A stretch of 64,000 bases of DNA from JAZKHT01 sp040385245 (GTDB lineage: Bacteria > Pseudomonadota > Alphaproteobacteria > Rhodobacterales > Rhodobacteraceae): assembly GCA_040385245.1 (NCBI GenBank), contig JAZKHT010000006.1, forward strand, positions 62,001 through 126,000, given 5' to 3'. A model generated the notes under the pieces. The model was given only the letters and a program-made list of their open reading frames with translations. It was not told the origin of the DNA and did not search any database. Below, one piece after another: positions 50,400 to 60,172 of the stretch. The stretch's first letter is position 1, and every line of letters starts with the position of its first letter. The position numbers and the translations under genes were made by a program.

Positions 50400-50810
50400 A
50401 TGACGGACGATTTCGCCAAGTGGTACAAGGCGATGTTAGAGAGTGGCACAGAAATGGTACGCGCCTTCAATCCCGCGCTAGAAACGATGAGCATGAAGGG
50501 CTTTGAAAGCCTGTTTCCAACCATGTCCAAGGACATGCTGGAAATGTGGTTTGGAAAGACCTTCAACCGCGAAGGGCTGGATGCCAAGACCCGGCTTCTG
50601 GTCACTGTCGCCGCCCTGACCGTGCTGGGCGCACAGGCCGAGGCGCAGTTGAAACTGACGATCCGCCACGCGCTAGAGGCCGGGGCCACGAAACGCGAGG
50701 TCGCCGAGGTGATCTGGCAGATGAGCATGTTCGGCGGCCTGCCCGCCATGCAAAAGGCGCTGGAACTTGCCCAGACCGTCTTTGCCGAAACTGGGGAGAA
50801 TGACGCATGA
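50400..50810 (+). CDS. Carboxymuconolactone decarboxylase-like protein in the nuo operon
   Basis: A 136-residue helical protein of the CMD/AhpD superfamily: LDAKTRLLVTVAALTVLGAQ, IRHALEAGATKREVAEVIWQ, FGGLPAMQKALELA. It lacks the CxxC pair of AhpD peroxidases, so it is more like the decarboxylase branch, but no aromatic pathway is near. It is separated from nuoI by 45 nt and its TGA overlaps the nuoJ ATG. Probably a lineage-specific operon member of unknown role. Confidence 0.82.
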   Translation: MTDDFAKWYKAMLESGTEMVRAFNPALETMSMKGFESLFPTMSKDMLEMWFGKTFNREGLDAKTRLLVTVAALTVLGAQAEAQLKLTIRHALEAGATKREVAEVIWQMSMFGGLPAMQKALELAQTVFAETGENDA

Positions 50811-51421
50811 GCGTTGCGGATCTGGCCTTTTATGCCTTTGCCATCGTCACGGTGACGGCGGGTTTGCTGGTGACGGTCAGCCGGAACCCGGTTCATTCGG
50901 TGCTGTGGCTGATCCTTGCCTTTTTGTCGTCGGCGGGGCTGTTCGTGCTGCTGGGGGCGGAATTCGTCGCCATGCTGCTGATCATCGTCTATGTCGGCGC
51001 GGTTGCGGTGCTGTTCCTGTTCGTCGTGATGATGCTGGACATCGACTTTGCCGAGTTGAAGGGCGAAATGGCGAAATACATGCCGCTCGCGCTGTTGATC
51101 GGGGTGGTGATCCTGATGCAGATGGCCGTGGGTGTCGGTGCCTGGGTGCAGGCCGAAGGGGCAATGGGCCTGCGTCAGGCCGTGGCCCCCGCCATCGACG
51201 AGATGGAGAATACGCGCGCCCTTGGCCTGCTGATCTACGACAAATACGTCTACCTGTTCATGGCGTCGTCGCTGATCCTGCTGGTTGCCATGATCGGCGC
51301 GATCCTGTTGACCCTGCGCCACCGCCGCGATGTGAAACGCCAGAACGTGCTGCACCAGATGTGGCGCGACCCGGCCATCGCGATGGAACTGAAAGACGTA
51401 AAGCCGGGGCAGGGGCTTTGA
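50807..51421 (+). CDS. nuoJ: NADH-quinone oxidoreductase subunit J
   Basis: NuoJ, 204 residues, five membrane segments. ADLAFYAFAIVTVTAG at the start and VAMLLIIVYVGAVAVLFLFV, the segment-3 pi-bulge region involved in the active/deactive transition. Overlaps the CMD-like gene by 4 nt. Confidence 0.95.
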   Translation: MSVADLAFYAFAIVTVTAGLLVTVSRNPVHSVLWLILAFLSSAGLFVLLGAEFVAMLLIIVYVGAVAVLFLFVVMMLDIDFAELKGEMAKYMPLALLIGVVILMQMAVGVGAWVQAEGAMGLRQAVAPAIDEMENTRALGLLIYDKYVYLFMASSLILLVAMIGAILLTLRHRRDVKRQNVLHQMWRDPAIAMELKDVKPGQGL

Positions 51422-51427
51422 TTTAAG

Positions 51428-51449
51428 GCCGCACCCCAAGGGGTGCGGC
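51428..51449 (+). promoter_or_regulatory. Intercistronic inverted repeat between nuoJ and nuoK
   Basis: GCCGCACCCC (51428-51437) and GGGGTGCGGC (51440-51449), perfect 10-bp arms around AA. As RNA the loop must open to about 6 nt. It is the only sizeable hairpin inside the nuo block. There is no U-run, so processing or partial attenuation is likelier than termination. Confidence 0.55.
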
Positions 51450-51490
51450 AGACGCTGAACGATAACGGGCAAATGCCCGGAGGGACGAAA

Positions 51491-51796
51491 ATGGTGGGAC
51501 TTGAACATTACCTGACGGTTGCGGCGGCGCTGTTCGTCATCGGCATCTTTGGCATCTTTCTGAACCGGAAGAACGTCATCGTGATCCTGATGTCGATCGA
51601 GTTGATGCTGCTGGCCGTGAACATCAACCTTGTGGCCTTTTCCAGCCATCTTGGCGATCTGGTGGGCCAGGTGTTCACGATGTTCGTCCTGACCGTTGCC
51701 GCGGCCGAGGCCGCCATCGGCCTTGCGATCCTGGTCGTGTTCTTCCGCACCCGGGGCACCATCGACGTCGAAGACGTCAACGTGATGAAGGGCTGA
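51491..51796 (+). CDS. nuoK: NADH-quinone oxidoreductase subunit K
   Basis: NuoK, 101 residues, three membrane segments, with membrane Glu in MSIELMLLAVN and in TVAAAEAAIGLAI, both part of the proton path. ATG at 51491 follows GGAGGGACG; the upstream in-frame start at 51443 would include the intercistronic hairpin. Confidence 0.96.
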   Translation: MVGLEHYLTVAAALFVIGIFGIFLNRKNVIVILMSIELMLLAVNINLVAFSSHLGDLVGQVFTMFVLTVAAAEAAIGLAILVVFFRTRGTIDVEDVNVMKG

Positions 51797-51800
51797 GGCA

Positions 51801-53945
51801 ATGGCAACGATCATCCTTTTCGCGCCGCTGATCGGCGCGCTGATCTGCGGCTTCGGCTGGCGCTTTATCGGGGAATATGCGGGGCAGGTCATCACGACCG
51901 GCCTGCTGTTCCTTGCGGCGCTGCTGTCCTGGATCATCTTTCTGACCCATGACGGCCAGATGACCCAGGTGGTGCTGATGCGCTGGATCGAAAGCGGGTC
52001 ACTGTCCACCGAATGGGCGATCCGGCTGGACCGGTTGACCGCGATCATGCTGGTGGTGGTCACGTCGGTGTCGGCGTTGGTGCACCTGTACAGCTTTGGC
52101 TATATGGCGCATGACGACAACTGGACCCACCACGAACATTACAGGGCGCGGTTCTTCGCCTATCTGTCGTTCTTCACCTTTGCCATGCTGATGCTGGTCA
52201 CGTCCGACAACCTGGTGCAGATGTTCTTTGGCTGGGAAGGGGTGGGCGTCGCGTCCTATCTGCTGATCGGGTTCTATTACAAAAAGCCAAGCGCGAATGC
52301 CGCCGCGATCAAGGCCTTTGTCGTCAACCGGGTGGGTGATTTCGGGTTTGCGCTTGGGATTTTCGCGCTGTTCTTCCTGACCGACAGCATCCGTTTTGAC
52401 GACGTGTTCGCCGCCGCCCCTGAACTGGCGCAGACGAACCTGACGTTTCTGTGGACGGAATGGAATGCGGCGAACCTGATCGGCGTGCTGCTGTTCATCG
52501 GGGCGATGGGGAAATCGGCGCAGCTTGGCCTGCACACCTGGTTGCCCGACGCGATGGAAGGCCCGACCCCGGTGTCGGCGCTGATCCATGCCGCCACCAT
52601 GGTGACGGCGGGGGTGTTCCTAGTTTGCCGCATGTCGCCGCTTTATGAATTCGCGCCAGATGCCAAGACGATGATCGTCGTCGTCGGTGCCACGACCGCG
52701 TTCTTTGCCGCCACAGTCGGTCTGGTGCAGAACGATATCAAGCGCGTGATCGCCTATTCGACCTGTTCTCAGCTTGGTTATATGTTCGTGGCTGCAGGGG
52801 TGGGCGTCTATTCGGTGGCCATGTTCCACCTGTTCACGCACGCCTTCTTCAAGGCGATGCTGTTTCTTGGCGCAGGCTCGGTCATCCACGCCATGCACCA
52901 CGAACAGGACATGCGGAACTACGGTGGTTTGCGCAAGAAGATCCCCTATACCTTTGCCGCGATGATGATCGGCACGCTGGCCATCACCGGGGTCGGCATC
53001 CCGCTGACGCATTTCGGCTTTGCCGGGTTCCTGTCCAAGGACGCCGTGATCGAAAGCGCGTGGGTCGGGTCGAACTATGCCTTTGTCCTGCTGGTCGTCG
53101 CGGCCTTCATGACCAGTTTCTACAGCTGGCGTCTGATGTTCCTGACGTTCTACGGCACACCGCGCGGCGATCATCACACGCATGACCACGCCCACGAAAG
53201 CCCGTCTGTGATGCTGGTGCCCTTGGGCGTGCTAGCCATCGGTGCGGTGTTCAGCGGCATGGTCTGGTACAACAGTTTCTTTGGCGACGAGGCCAAGGTG
53301 CGGTCCTGGTTCGGCATGGAAGCGGCCGCCGATCACGGGACCGAGGCCGCAACCGAACACGCCGCCGAACCTGTGGTTGAGGGGGCTGTGACCGCAACCG
53401 AACCGGCTGTCACCGAACCCGCAGCGACTGAAGGCGTCGTTGCAGCCGAGGCGACCGAAGGCCACGCGGCACCCGCCGCCCATGGTGCGGCACCGAAAGG
53501 TGCCATCTTCATGGGACCGGACAACCACGTGATCCACGCCGCGCACGAGGCACCGACATGGGTCAAGGTGTCGCCGTTTGTCGCGATGGTGCTGGGCCTG
53601 CTGCTGGCCTTCCAGATGTATATCCGTCAGCCGTCGCTGCCGGGCCGTCTGGCCGCCCAACAGCGCCCGCTGTACTTGTTCCTGCTGAACAAATGGTACT
53701 TTGACGAGCTTTATGACTGGATCTTCGTGCGCCCGGCCAAATGGCTTGGCCGGTTCCTGTGGAAGCGGGGCGATGGCGATGTGATCGACGGGTCGATCAA
53801 TGGCGTGGCCATGGGGATCATCCCCTTCTTCACCCGTCTGGCTGGGCGCGCCCAGTCCGGCTATCTGTTCCACTATGCCTTTGCCATGGTTTTGGGGATT
53901 GCGGTCCTGATCACATGGATGACGCTCTCGGGGGGGGCGAACTGA
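51801..53945 (+). CDS. nuoL: NADH-quinone oxidoreductase subunit L
   Basis: NuoL, 714 residues, the distal antiporter-like subunit with the lateral helix. Core: MFFGWEGVGVASYLLIGFYY, HTWLPDAMEGPTPVSALIHA, YSTCSQLGYMF. Between the core helices and the lateral helix is a hydrophilic insert (about 450-580) rich in His, Ala, Glu and Thr (TEAATEHAAEPVVEG), longer than in E. coli NuoL. The TGA overlaps the nuoM ATG. Confidence 0.96.
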   Translation: MATIILFAPLIGALICGFGWRFIGEYAGQVITTGLLFLAALLSWIIFLTHDGQMTQVVLMRWIESGSLSTEWAIRLDRLTAIMLVVVTSVSALVHLYSFGYMAHDDNWTHHEHYRARFFAYLSFFTFAMLMLVTSDNLVQMFFGWEGVGVASYLLIGFYYKKPSANAAAIKAFVVNRVGDFGFALGIFALFFLTDSIRFDDVFAAAPELAQTNLTFLWTEWNAANLIGVLLFIGAMGKSAQLGLHTWLPDAMEGPTPVSALIHAATMVTAGVFLVCRMSPLYEFAPDAKTMIVVVGATTAFFAATVGLVQNDIKRVIAYSTCSQLGYMFVAAGVGVYSVAMFHLFTHAFFKAMLFLGAGSVIHAMHHEQDMRNYGGLRKKIPYTFAAMMIGTLAITGVGIPLTHFGFAGFLSKDAVIESAWVGSNYAFVLLVVAAFMTSFYSWRLMFLTFYGTPRGDHHTHDHAHESPSVMLVPLGVLAIGAVFSGMVWYNSFFGDEAKVRSWFGMEAAADHGTEAATEHAAEPVVEGAVTATEPAVTEPAATEGVVAAEATEGHAAPAAHGAAPKGAIFMGPDNHVIHAAHEAPTWVKVSPFVAMVLGLLLAFQMYIRQPSLPGRLAAQQRPLYLFLLNKWYFDELYDWIFVRPAKWLGRFLWKRGDGDVIDGSINGVAMGIIPFFTRLAGRAQSGYLFHYAFAMVLGIAVLITWMTLSGGAN

Positions 53946-55483
53946 TGGATAACCTCCTCTCGATCATCACCTTCATTCCGCTGGTGGCGGCGGCGATCCT
54001 TGCGCTGTTCCTGCGCGGATCGGATGCGGCGGCGCAAAAGAATGCGAAATGGCTGGCGCTGCTGGCCACCAGTGCTACCTTTCTTGTGTCGCTGTTCCTG
54101 CTGGCCGGTTTCGACGCCGCCGACACCGGCTTTCAGTTCGTCGAGGAATACGACTGGATCTTGGGCCTGAAGTACAAGATGGGCGTCGACGGGATTTCGA
54201 TCCTGTTCGTGCTGCTGACCACCTTCCTGATGCCGATCACCATCGCCGCCTGCTGGGAGGTGGAGACGCGCGTCAAGGAATACATGATCGCCTTTCTTGT
54301 GCTGGAAAGCCTGATGCTGGGCGTGTTCTGCGCGCTGGACCTTGTGCTGTTCTACCTGTTCTTCGAGGCGGGCCTGATCCCGATGTTCCTGATCATCGGC
54401 ATCTGGGGCGGCAAGGAACGCATCTACGCGGCGTTCAAGTTCTTTCTCTATACCTTCCTTGGGTCGGTGCTGATGCTGGTCGCGATGATCGCGATGTATA
54501 TGGATGCGGGCACCACGGATATTCCCGCGCTGCTCGCCCATTCCTTTGCGTCGGACGATTTCTTTGTGCTGGGCTTTCACATCGTCGGCGGTCTGCAAAC
54601 CCTGCTGTGGCTGGCGTTCTTTGCCAGCTTTGCGGTCAAGATGCCGATGTGGCCGGTGCACACATGGTTGCCCGATGCCCACGTTCAGGCCCCGACCGCC
54701 GGATCGGTGGTTCTGGCGGCGATCCTGCTGAAGATGGGGGGCTACGGCTTCCTGCGGTTCAGCCTGCCGATGTTCCCGATAGCGTCCGATCTGCTGGCAC
54801 CCTTGGTGTTCTGGATGTCGGCCATCGCCATCGTCTACACCTCGTTGGTCGCACTGGCGCAGCAGGACATGAAAAAGCTGATCGCCTATTCGTCGGTGGC
54901 CCATATGGGGTATGTGACGATGGGCATCTTTACCGCCAATCAACAGGGTGTGGATGGCGCGATTTTCCAGATGATCAGCCACGGCTTCATCTCGGGTGCG
55001 TTGTTCCTGTGCGTGGGTGTGATCTACGACCGGATGCACACCCGCGACATCGACGCCTATGGCGGCCTTGTGAACCGGATGCCCGCCTATGCCTTGGTCT
55101 TCATGTTCTTCACCATGGCCAACGTCGGCCTGCCGGGCACGTCCGGGTTCGTGGGCGAATTTCTGGTGCTGATGGGGATATTCCAGGTCAACACCTGGGT
55201 GGCGGCGGTTGCGACCAGCGGCGTGATCCTGTCGGCGGCCTATGCGCTGTGGCTGTATCGCCGGGTGGTTTTTGGTGACCTGATCAAAGAGGCACTGAAA
55301 ACCATCACCGACATGTCGGCGCGTGAACGGGCGATCTTTGCGCCGCTGATTGCCATGACCTTGCTGCTCGGCGTCTACCCCAGCCTTGTGACCGACATCA
55401 TCGGCCCGTCGGTGGGTGCCCTTGTTTCTGACTATCAGGCCGCGATCCCCGCTGATGGGGCAACGCAACTGGCCCTGCACTGA
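53945..55483 (+). CDS. nuoM: NADH-quinone oxidoreductase subunit M
   Basis: NuoM, 512 residues, antiporter-like. FFEAGLIPMFLIIGIWGG with the membrane Glu, and PVHTWLPDAHVQAPTAGSV. About fourteen membrane segments. Starts inside the nuoL stop. Confidence 0.96.
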   Translation: MDNLLSIITFIPLVAAAILALFLRGSDAAAQKNAKWLALLATSATFLVSLFLLAGFDAADTGFQFVEEYDWILGLKYKMGVDGISILFVLLTTFLMPITIAACWEVETRVKEYMIAFLVLESLMLGVFCALDLVLFYLFFEAGLIPMFLIIGIWGGKERIYAAFKFFLYTFLGSVLMLVAMIAMYMDAGTTDIPALLAHSFASDDFFVLGFHIVGGLQTLLWLAFFASFAVKMPMWPVHTWLPDAHVQAPTAGSVVLAAILLKMGGYGFLRFSLPMFPIASDLLAPLVFWMSAIAIVYTSLVALAQQDMKKLIAYSSVAHMGYVTMGIFTANQQGVDGAIFQMISHGFISGALFLCVGVIYDRMHTRDIDAYGGLVNRMPAYALVFMFFTMANVGLPGTSGFVGEFLVLMGIFQVNTWVAAVATSGVILSAAYALWLYRRVVFGDLIKEALKTITDMSARERAIFAPLIAMTLLLGVYPSLVTDIIGPSVGALVSDYQAAIPADGATQLALH

Positions 55484-55495
55484 AGGACGATTGAG

Positions 55496-56932
55496 ATGAC
55501 GCCACAAGATTTCTCCACCGTCCTGCCCGAGGTGCTTTTGTCGCTGTTCGCGATGGCGGCGCTGATGTTCGGGGCCTACGGCGGCAAGGACAAGACCGCA
55601 CCCCTGATCAGTTGGGCCACGGCCGGGCTGTTTCTGGCGATGGCGCTGTTCATCGGTCTGGGCGGCGAGGGTGAGCGCGCGGCCTTTGGCGGCATGTTCA
55701 TCGACGATCCCTTTGCCCGCTTTGCCAAGGTCACCATCCTGATTTCGGCGGCGGCGGTGCTGGTCATCAGCCAGGATTACATGATCCGGCGTGACCTGTT
55801 GCGCTTTGAATACCCGATCCTGCTGGTGCTGTCGGTCGTCGGCATGATGATGATGGTTTCGGCGGGCGACCTGATGGCGCTGTATATGGGGTTGGAGCTG
55901 CAATCGCTGGCGCTCTATGTCATCGCCGCCCTCCGCCGCGACAGCGTGAAATCGACCGAGGCTGGGTTGAAGTACTTTGTCCTTGGCGCGCTGTCGTCGG
56001 GGTTGCTGCTCTATGGCGCATCGCTGACCTATGGCTATGCGGGCACGACACTGTTTTCGGGCATCCTGTCCACCCTTGGGGCCGAGGTTCCGCTGGGGCT
56101 GCTGTTCGGTCTGGTGTTCATGCTGGCAGGCTTGGCGTTCAAGATATCCGCCGCGCCGTTCCATATGTGGACGCCCGATGTTTACGAAGGCTCGCCCACC
56201 CCCGTCACCGCCTTCTTTGCCACCGCCCCAAAGGTGGCGGCGATGGCGCTGCTGGCGCGGTTGGTGCATGACGCCTTTGGATCGATCCCCGGCGACTGGA
56301 CCCAGGTTCTGGCGGCGTTGGCGGTTGTGTCGATGTTCCTTGGCGCGGTCGCGGCCATCGGGCAGCGCGACATCAAGCGTCTGATGGCCTATTCGTCCAT
56401 CGCGCACATGGGCTATGCGCTGGTCGGTCTGGCATCCGGCACTGCCGAAGGCGTGCAGGCGATGCTGGTCTATATGGCGATATATGTCACCATGAACGTC
56501 GGCACATTCGCCTTCATCATGTCGATGGAACGGGACGGCCGCCCCGTCACCAGCATCGACAGCCTGAACCTGTTCTCGAAGCGCGAGCCGCTCAAGGCGC
56601 TGGCGATGCTTGTGCTGATGTTCAGCCTTGCGGGCGTGCCGCCGATGGTCGGCTTCTTCGGCAAGTTCTATGTGCTGAAGGCGGCTGTCGATGCCGACAT
56701 GGCGTGGCTTGCGCTGCTGGGGGCGGTCGCGTCGGTGATCGGGGCATTCTATTACCTGCGCATCGTGTTCTACATGTATTTCGGCAAGGAGACCGATGTG
56801 CTGGACAGCCGCATGGCCCCGGCGCAATGGGCGATGCTGATGGCGGTGTCCTTGGCGATGGTGCTGGGGATCGTGAACCTGTTCGGGATCGACCCCATCG
56901 CCGCCGTCGCGGCCGAAGCGCTTGTCCGCTGA
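55496..56932 (+). CDS. nuoN: NADH-quinone oxidoreductase subunit N
   Basis: NuoN, 478 residues, third antiporter-like subunit. YMGLELQSLALYVIAAL with the membrane Glu, PFHMWTPDVYEGSPTPVTAF and YSSIAHMGYALVGLA. It ends the nuo gene set; the birA frame begins 11 nt before its stop. Confidence 0.96.
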   Translation: MTPQDFSTVLPEVLLSLFAMAALMFGAYGGKDKTAPLISWATAGLFLAMALFIGLGGEGERAAFGGMFIDDPFARFAKVTILISAAAVLVISQDYMIRRDLLRFEYPILLVLSVVGMMMMVSAGDLMALYMGLELQSLALYVIAALRRDSVKSTEAGLKYFVLGALSSGLLLYGASLTYGYAGTTLFSGILSTLGAEVPLGLLFGLVFMLAGLAFKISAAPFHMWTPDVYEGSPTPVTAFFATAPKVAAMALLARLVHDAFGSIPGDWTQVLAALAVVSMFLGAVAAIGQRDIKRLMAYSSIAHMGYALVGLASGTAEGVQAMLVYMAIYVTMNVGTFAFIMSMERDGRPVTSIDSLNLFSKREPLKALAMLVLMFSLAGVPPMVGFFGKFYVLKAAVDADMAWLALLGAVASVIGAFYYLRIVFYMYFGKETDVLDSRMAPAQWAMLMAVSLAMVLGIVNLFGIDPIAAVAAEALVR

Positions 56933-57683
56933 CGCGACAGAATGGCCTGCGGGCGTGGCGCGCCACGTCCTTGCGACCATCGACAGCACCAATGCCGAAG
57001 CGGCCCGTCTGGCCCCGACCCTGTCGGGGCCAGCCTGGGTTCTGGCGCTGGAACAAACCGCAGGCCGGGGGCGGCGGGCGCGGGTCTGGGCCAGCCCGCG
57101 TGGCAACTTTCACGCAACCCTTGTTCTGCGTCCGACCGAGGCCGCAGCACAGGTCGCCCTGCGCAGCTTTGCCGCCGCCCTTGCCCTGCGCGATGCGTTC
57201 GTTGCAGTAACGGGGCTGCCCGATGCGTTCCGCCTGAAATGGCCCAATGATGTTTTGCTGAACGGCGGCAAGGTCGCGGGCATCCTGCTGGAAAGTGCGG
57301 GGTCAGGGTCCGGGGTCCAGCACCTGTGCATCGGCATCGGCGTCAACTTGATCGCCGCCCCCGATGCGACCCTGATGGAACCGGGCGCGCTGCCCGCCGT
57401 CAGCCTGCTGGGCGAAACCGGCCTGCGCGTGACGCCCGAGGCGTTTTTGAACACCCTCGCCCCCGCCTATGCGGCGTGGGATGGGACGTTCCTAACCCAA
57501 GGATTTGCCCCCTTGCGCGCGGCATGGCTGACCCATGCGGCGCGCTTGGGGCAGGAAATCCGCGCCCGCACAGGCACCGACACCCGCACCGGCATCTTTG
57601 AAACCATCGACGCCACCGGGGCGCTGATCCTGCGCCAATCCACCGGCCCCGTCGCCATACCGGCGGCGGAGGTGTTCTTTTAG
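56922..57683 (+). CDS. birA: Biotin-[acetyl-CoA-carboxylase] ligase
   Basis: Biotin protein ligase of 253 residues without the N-terminal DNA-binding domain, so it biotinylates carboxylases but does not repress bio genes. Motifs: IDSTNAEAARLAP, AGRGRRARVWASPRGN and LKWPNDVLLNGGKVAGILL. The start is probably TTG at 56922, because the conserved region begins about 17 residues later and no ATG is available; the ribosome site is weak, fitting coupling to nuoN. Confidence 0.92.
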   Translation: MSADATEWPAGVARHVLATIDSTNAEAARLAPTLSGPAWVLALEQTAGRGRRARVWASPRGNFHATLVLRPTEAAAQVALRSFAAALALRDAFVAVTGLPDAFRLKWPNDVLLNGGKVAGILLESAGSGSGVQHLCIGIGVNLIAAPDATLMEPGALPAVSLLGETGLRVTPEAFLNTLAPAYAAWDGTFLTQGFAPLRAAWLTHAARLGQEIRARTGTDTRTGIFETIDATGALILRQSTGPVAIPAAEVFF

Positions 57684-57697
57684 AAGGCCCGCGCCCC

Positions 57698-58477
57698 ATG
57701 CTTCTTGCGATCGACTGCGGCAATACCAACACGGTCTTTTCGATCTGGAACGGCACCGCCTTTGTCGCGACATGGCGCATCGCCACCGATCACAAGCGCA
57801 CGGCGGACGAATATTACACCTGGCTGTCCAGCCTGATGCTGCTGACCCGGATCGACGCCCCGATATCCGAGGCGATCATCTCGTCAACCGTGCCGCGTGT
57901 TGTGTTCAACCTGCGTGTGCTGTGCAACCGCTATTATGAATGCCGCCCCCTTGTGGTGGGCAAGCCGGAATGCCATCTGCCTGTGAACCCGCGCGTGGAT
58001 CAGGGCACGACCGTCGGTCCCGACCGTCTGGTGAACACGGTCGCCGGATTTGACCGCCACGGCGGCGATCTGATTGTGGTCGATTTCGGCACCGCCACGA
58101 CGTTTGACGTGGTTGATGTCGATGGGGCCTATGTCGGCGGGGTGATTGCCCCCGGCGTCAACCTGTCGCTAGAGGCGCTGCATATGGCAGCAGCGGCATT
58201 GCCTCACATCGACATCAGCCGCCCCGCACGGGCGATTGGCACGAATACGGTGGCCTGTATGCAATCAGGCGTGTATTGGGGCTATATCGGGCTTGTGGAG
58301 GGCATCGTCCGCGAGGTCCGCAAAGAGCGTGACCGCCCGATGAAAGTTATCGCGACTGGGGGCCTTGCCTCCCTGTTCGCCCAAGATACCGCGCTATTTG
58401 ACAGCGTTGAAGATGACCTGACCATGCATGGTCTGGTGCTGATCCATCGCTATAACAAGGAACTGGAAACGGAATGA
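57698..58477 (+). CDS. coaX: Type III pantothenate kinase
   Basis: CoaX, 259 residues, ASKHA-fold kinase for the first step of coenzyme A synthesis. Phosphate loop LLAIDCGNTNTVFSIW, GPDRLVNTVAGF, VVDFGTATTFDVVDVDG and GGVIAPGVNLS are all present. Starts 14 nt after birA and overlaps rnj by 4 nt. Confidence 0.95.
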   Translation: MLLAIDCGNTNTVFSIWNGTAFVATWRIATDHKRTADEYYTWLSSLMLLTRIDAPISEAIISSTVPRVVFNLRVLCNRYYECRPLVVGKPECHLPVNPRVDQGTTVGPDRLVNTVAGFDRHGGDLIVVDFGTATTFDVVDVDGAYVGGVIAPGVNLSLEALHMAAAALPHIDISRPARAIGTNTVACMQSGVYWGYIGLVEGIVREVRKERDRPMKVIATGGLASLFAQDTALFDSVEDDLTMHGLVLIHRYNKELETE

Positions 58478-60147
58478 GCGTCAACCGGCTGATCTACCTT
58501 CCCCTCGGCGGTGCCGGGGAGATCGGCATGAACTGCTATGTCTACGGCTATGGCCCTGCCGGAAAGGAACGTCTGATCCTTGTCGATCTGGGCGTCACCT
58601 TCCCCGACATGGACGGCACACCGGGGGTGGATCTGATCCTGCCCGACATCTCGTGGCTTGAGGCGCGGCTTGATCGCCTTGACGGGATATTCATCACCCA
58701 CGCGCACGAGGACCACATCGGCGCGCTTGGCCATCTGTGGCCGCGCCTGCAAAAGCGCGTCTATGCCCGCCGCTTTACCGCGACCATCGGGCGGTTGAAA
58801 TTCGAAGAGGCCGGCCTGCCGGTGGACATGATCACCACCGTAATGTCGCGCCCCGAAACGGTCGAGGTCGGGCCGTTCAAGGTGCAGTTCGTGCCGGTCA
58901 GCCACTCGATCCCTGAAAGTGCGGCGCTTGTCATCGACACGCCCGCCGGACGGATCGTGCATTCCGGCGACTTCAAGCTGGATGCCACGCCGGTTGTGGG
59001 CGAAGGCTGGGACGATGCCCGCTTTGCCGGGATTGCCGCCGAACGGCCCGTCAAGGCGCTGATGTGCGACAGCACCAACGTGTTTTCGCTGCACGCGGGC
59101 CGGTCCGAAGCGACGCTGAAAGAACCGATCCGCGATCTGATCCTTTCGCAGAACGGGATGGTTGTGGCGACGACCTTCGCGTCCAACGTGGCGCGCCTGA
59201 AAACGCTGGCCGAGGCTGCGCGTGCCGCCGACCGGTCGGTCTGCCTTTTGGGCCGCGCGATGAAGCGTATGGTGTCGGCGGCACAGCAATCGGGTGTGTT
59301 GCCCGATTTCCCGCAGACTGTTTCCCCGGAAGAGGCGCAGGATATTCCGCGCCGCAACCTGATGCTGATCGTCACCGGCAGCCAGGGCGAGCGCCGCGCC
59401 GCATCGGCGCAACTGTCGCGGGGCAAGTATCTGGGGCTTGAGATGAAAAAGGGCGACATGTTCCTTTTCTCGTCCAAGACCATTCCGGGCAATGAACGTG
59501 ATGTCTTGCGCATCATGAACAATTTCTCGGAAATGGGTGTCGATCTGATGGACGACGCCGGGGGGAAATACCATGTCTCGGGCCACGCCAACCGGCCCGA
59601 TCTGGAACATGTCCACCGTCTGTTGCTGCCCGACATGCTGATCCCGATGCATGGCGAACACCGTCACCTGCGCGAACACGCCCGCATCGGCACCGAGGCC
59701 GGAATCATCGCCGAGGTGGTCACCAACGGCACCATGATCGACCTGACCAACGAATCGCCCAAGGTGGTGGACCGGATCGAAACCGGGCGTCTCTATCTGG
59801 ACGGGTCGGCCATCATCGGGTCGATGGATGGCGTGGTGCGCGACCGAATCCGCATGGCGCTGAACGGGCATTGTATGGTGACCGTGATCCTGGACGAAAG
59901 CGACGAACCGCTGGGTGAGGCTTGGGTCGAGGTGATGGGCCTGCCCGAAAAGGGCCGCACCGGGGTTCTGGCCGAAACGCTGGAAACCGAGCTGTCGGAA
60001 TTCCTGTCCGGCGTTGGCAAAAAGATCCTGCGCGATGACGACAAGCTGGACGAGGCGCTGCGCCGCATCGTGCGGCAAGTGTCGATGGAAGAGATCGGCA
60101 AAAAGCCCGAAGTGACGGTTGTTGTCAGCCGGTTGCAGCAGGAATAA
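58474..60147 (+). CDS. rnj: Ribonuclease J
   Basis: RNase J, 557 residues, a metallo-beta-lactamase/beta-CASP nuclease with 5'-exo- and endonuclease activity in RNA maturation and decay. Metal motifs: THAHEDHIGALGHLW, SHSIPESAAL, HSGDFKLD; beta-CASP: CDSTNVFSLHAGRSE, GSQGERRAA, HVSGHANRPDL and PMHGEHRHL. Its ATG overlaps the coaX stop. The organism also has RNase E (this window), a combination usual in alphaproteobacteria. Confidence 0.96.
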   Translation: MSVNRLIYLPLGGAGEIGMNCYVYGYGPAGKERLILVDLGVTFPDMDGTPGVDLILPDISWLEARLDRLDGIFITHAHEDHIGALGHLWPRLQKRVYARRFTATIGRLKFEEAGLPVDMITTVMSRPETVEVGPFKVQFVPVSHSIPESAALVIDTPAGRIVHSGDFKLDATPVVGEGWDDARFAGIAAERPVKALMCDSTNVFSLHAGRSEATLKEPIRDLILSQNGMVVATTFASNVARLKTLAEAARAADRSVCLLGRAMKRMVSAAQQSGVLPDFPQTVSPEEAQDIPRRNLMLIVTGSQGERRAASAQLSRGKYLGLEMKKGDMFLFSSKTIPGNERDVLRIMNNFSEMGVDLMDDAGGKYHVSGHANRPDLEHVHRLLLPDMLIPMHGEHRHLREHARIGTEAGIIAEVVTNGTMIDLTNESPKVVDRIETGRLYLDGSAIIGSMDGVVRDRIRMALNGHCMVTVILDESDEPLGEAWVEVMGLPEKGRTGVLAETLETELSEFLSGVGKKILRDDDKLDEALRRIVRQVSMEEIGKKPEVTVVVSRLQQE

Positions 60148-60172
60148 CGCAGCCTTTCAGGCGTAACAGCAA

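Noticed and set aside
53873..57106. Open frame of 1077 codons on the minus strand
   Set aside because: It is antisense to nuoM and nuoN; the product is Arg/His/Gln-rich low complexity without motifs, as expected for antisense of GC-rich membrane-protein genes.
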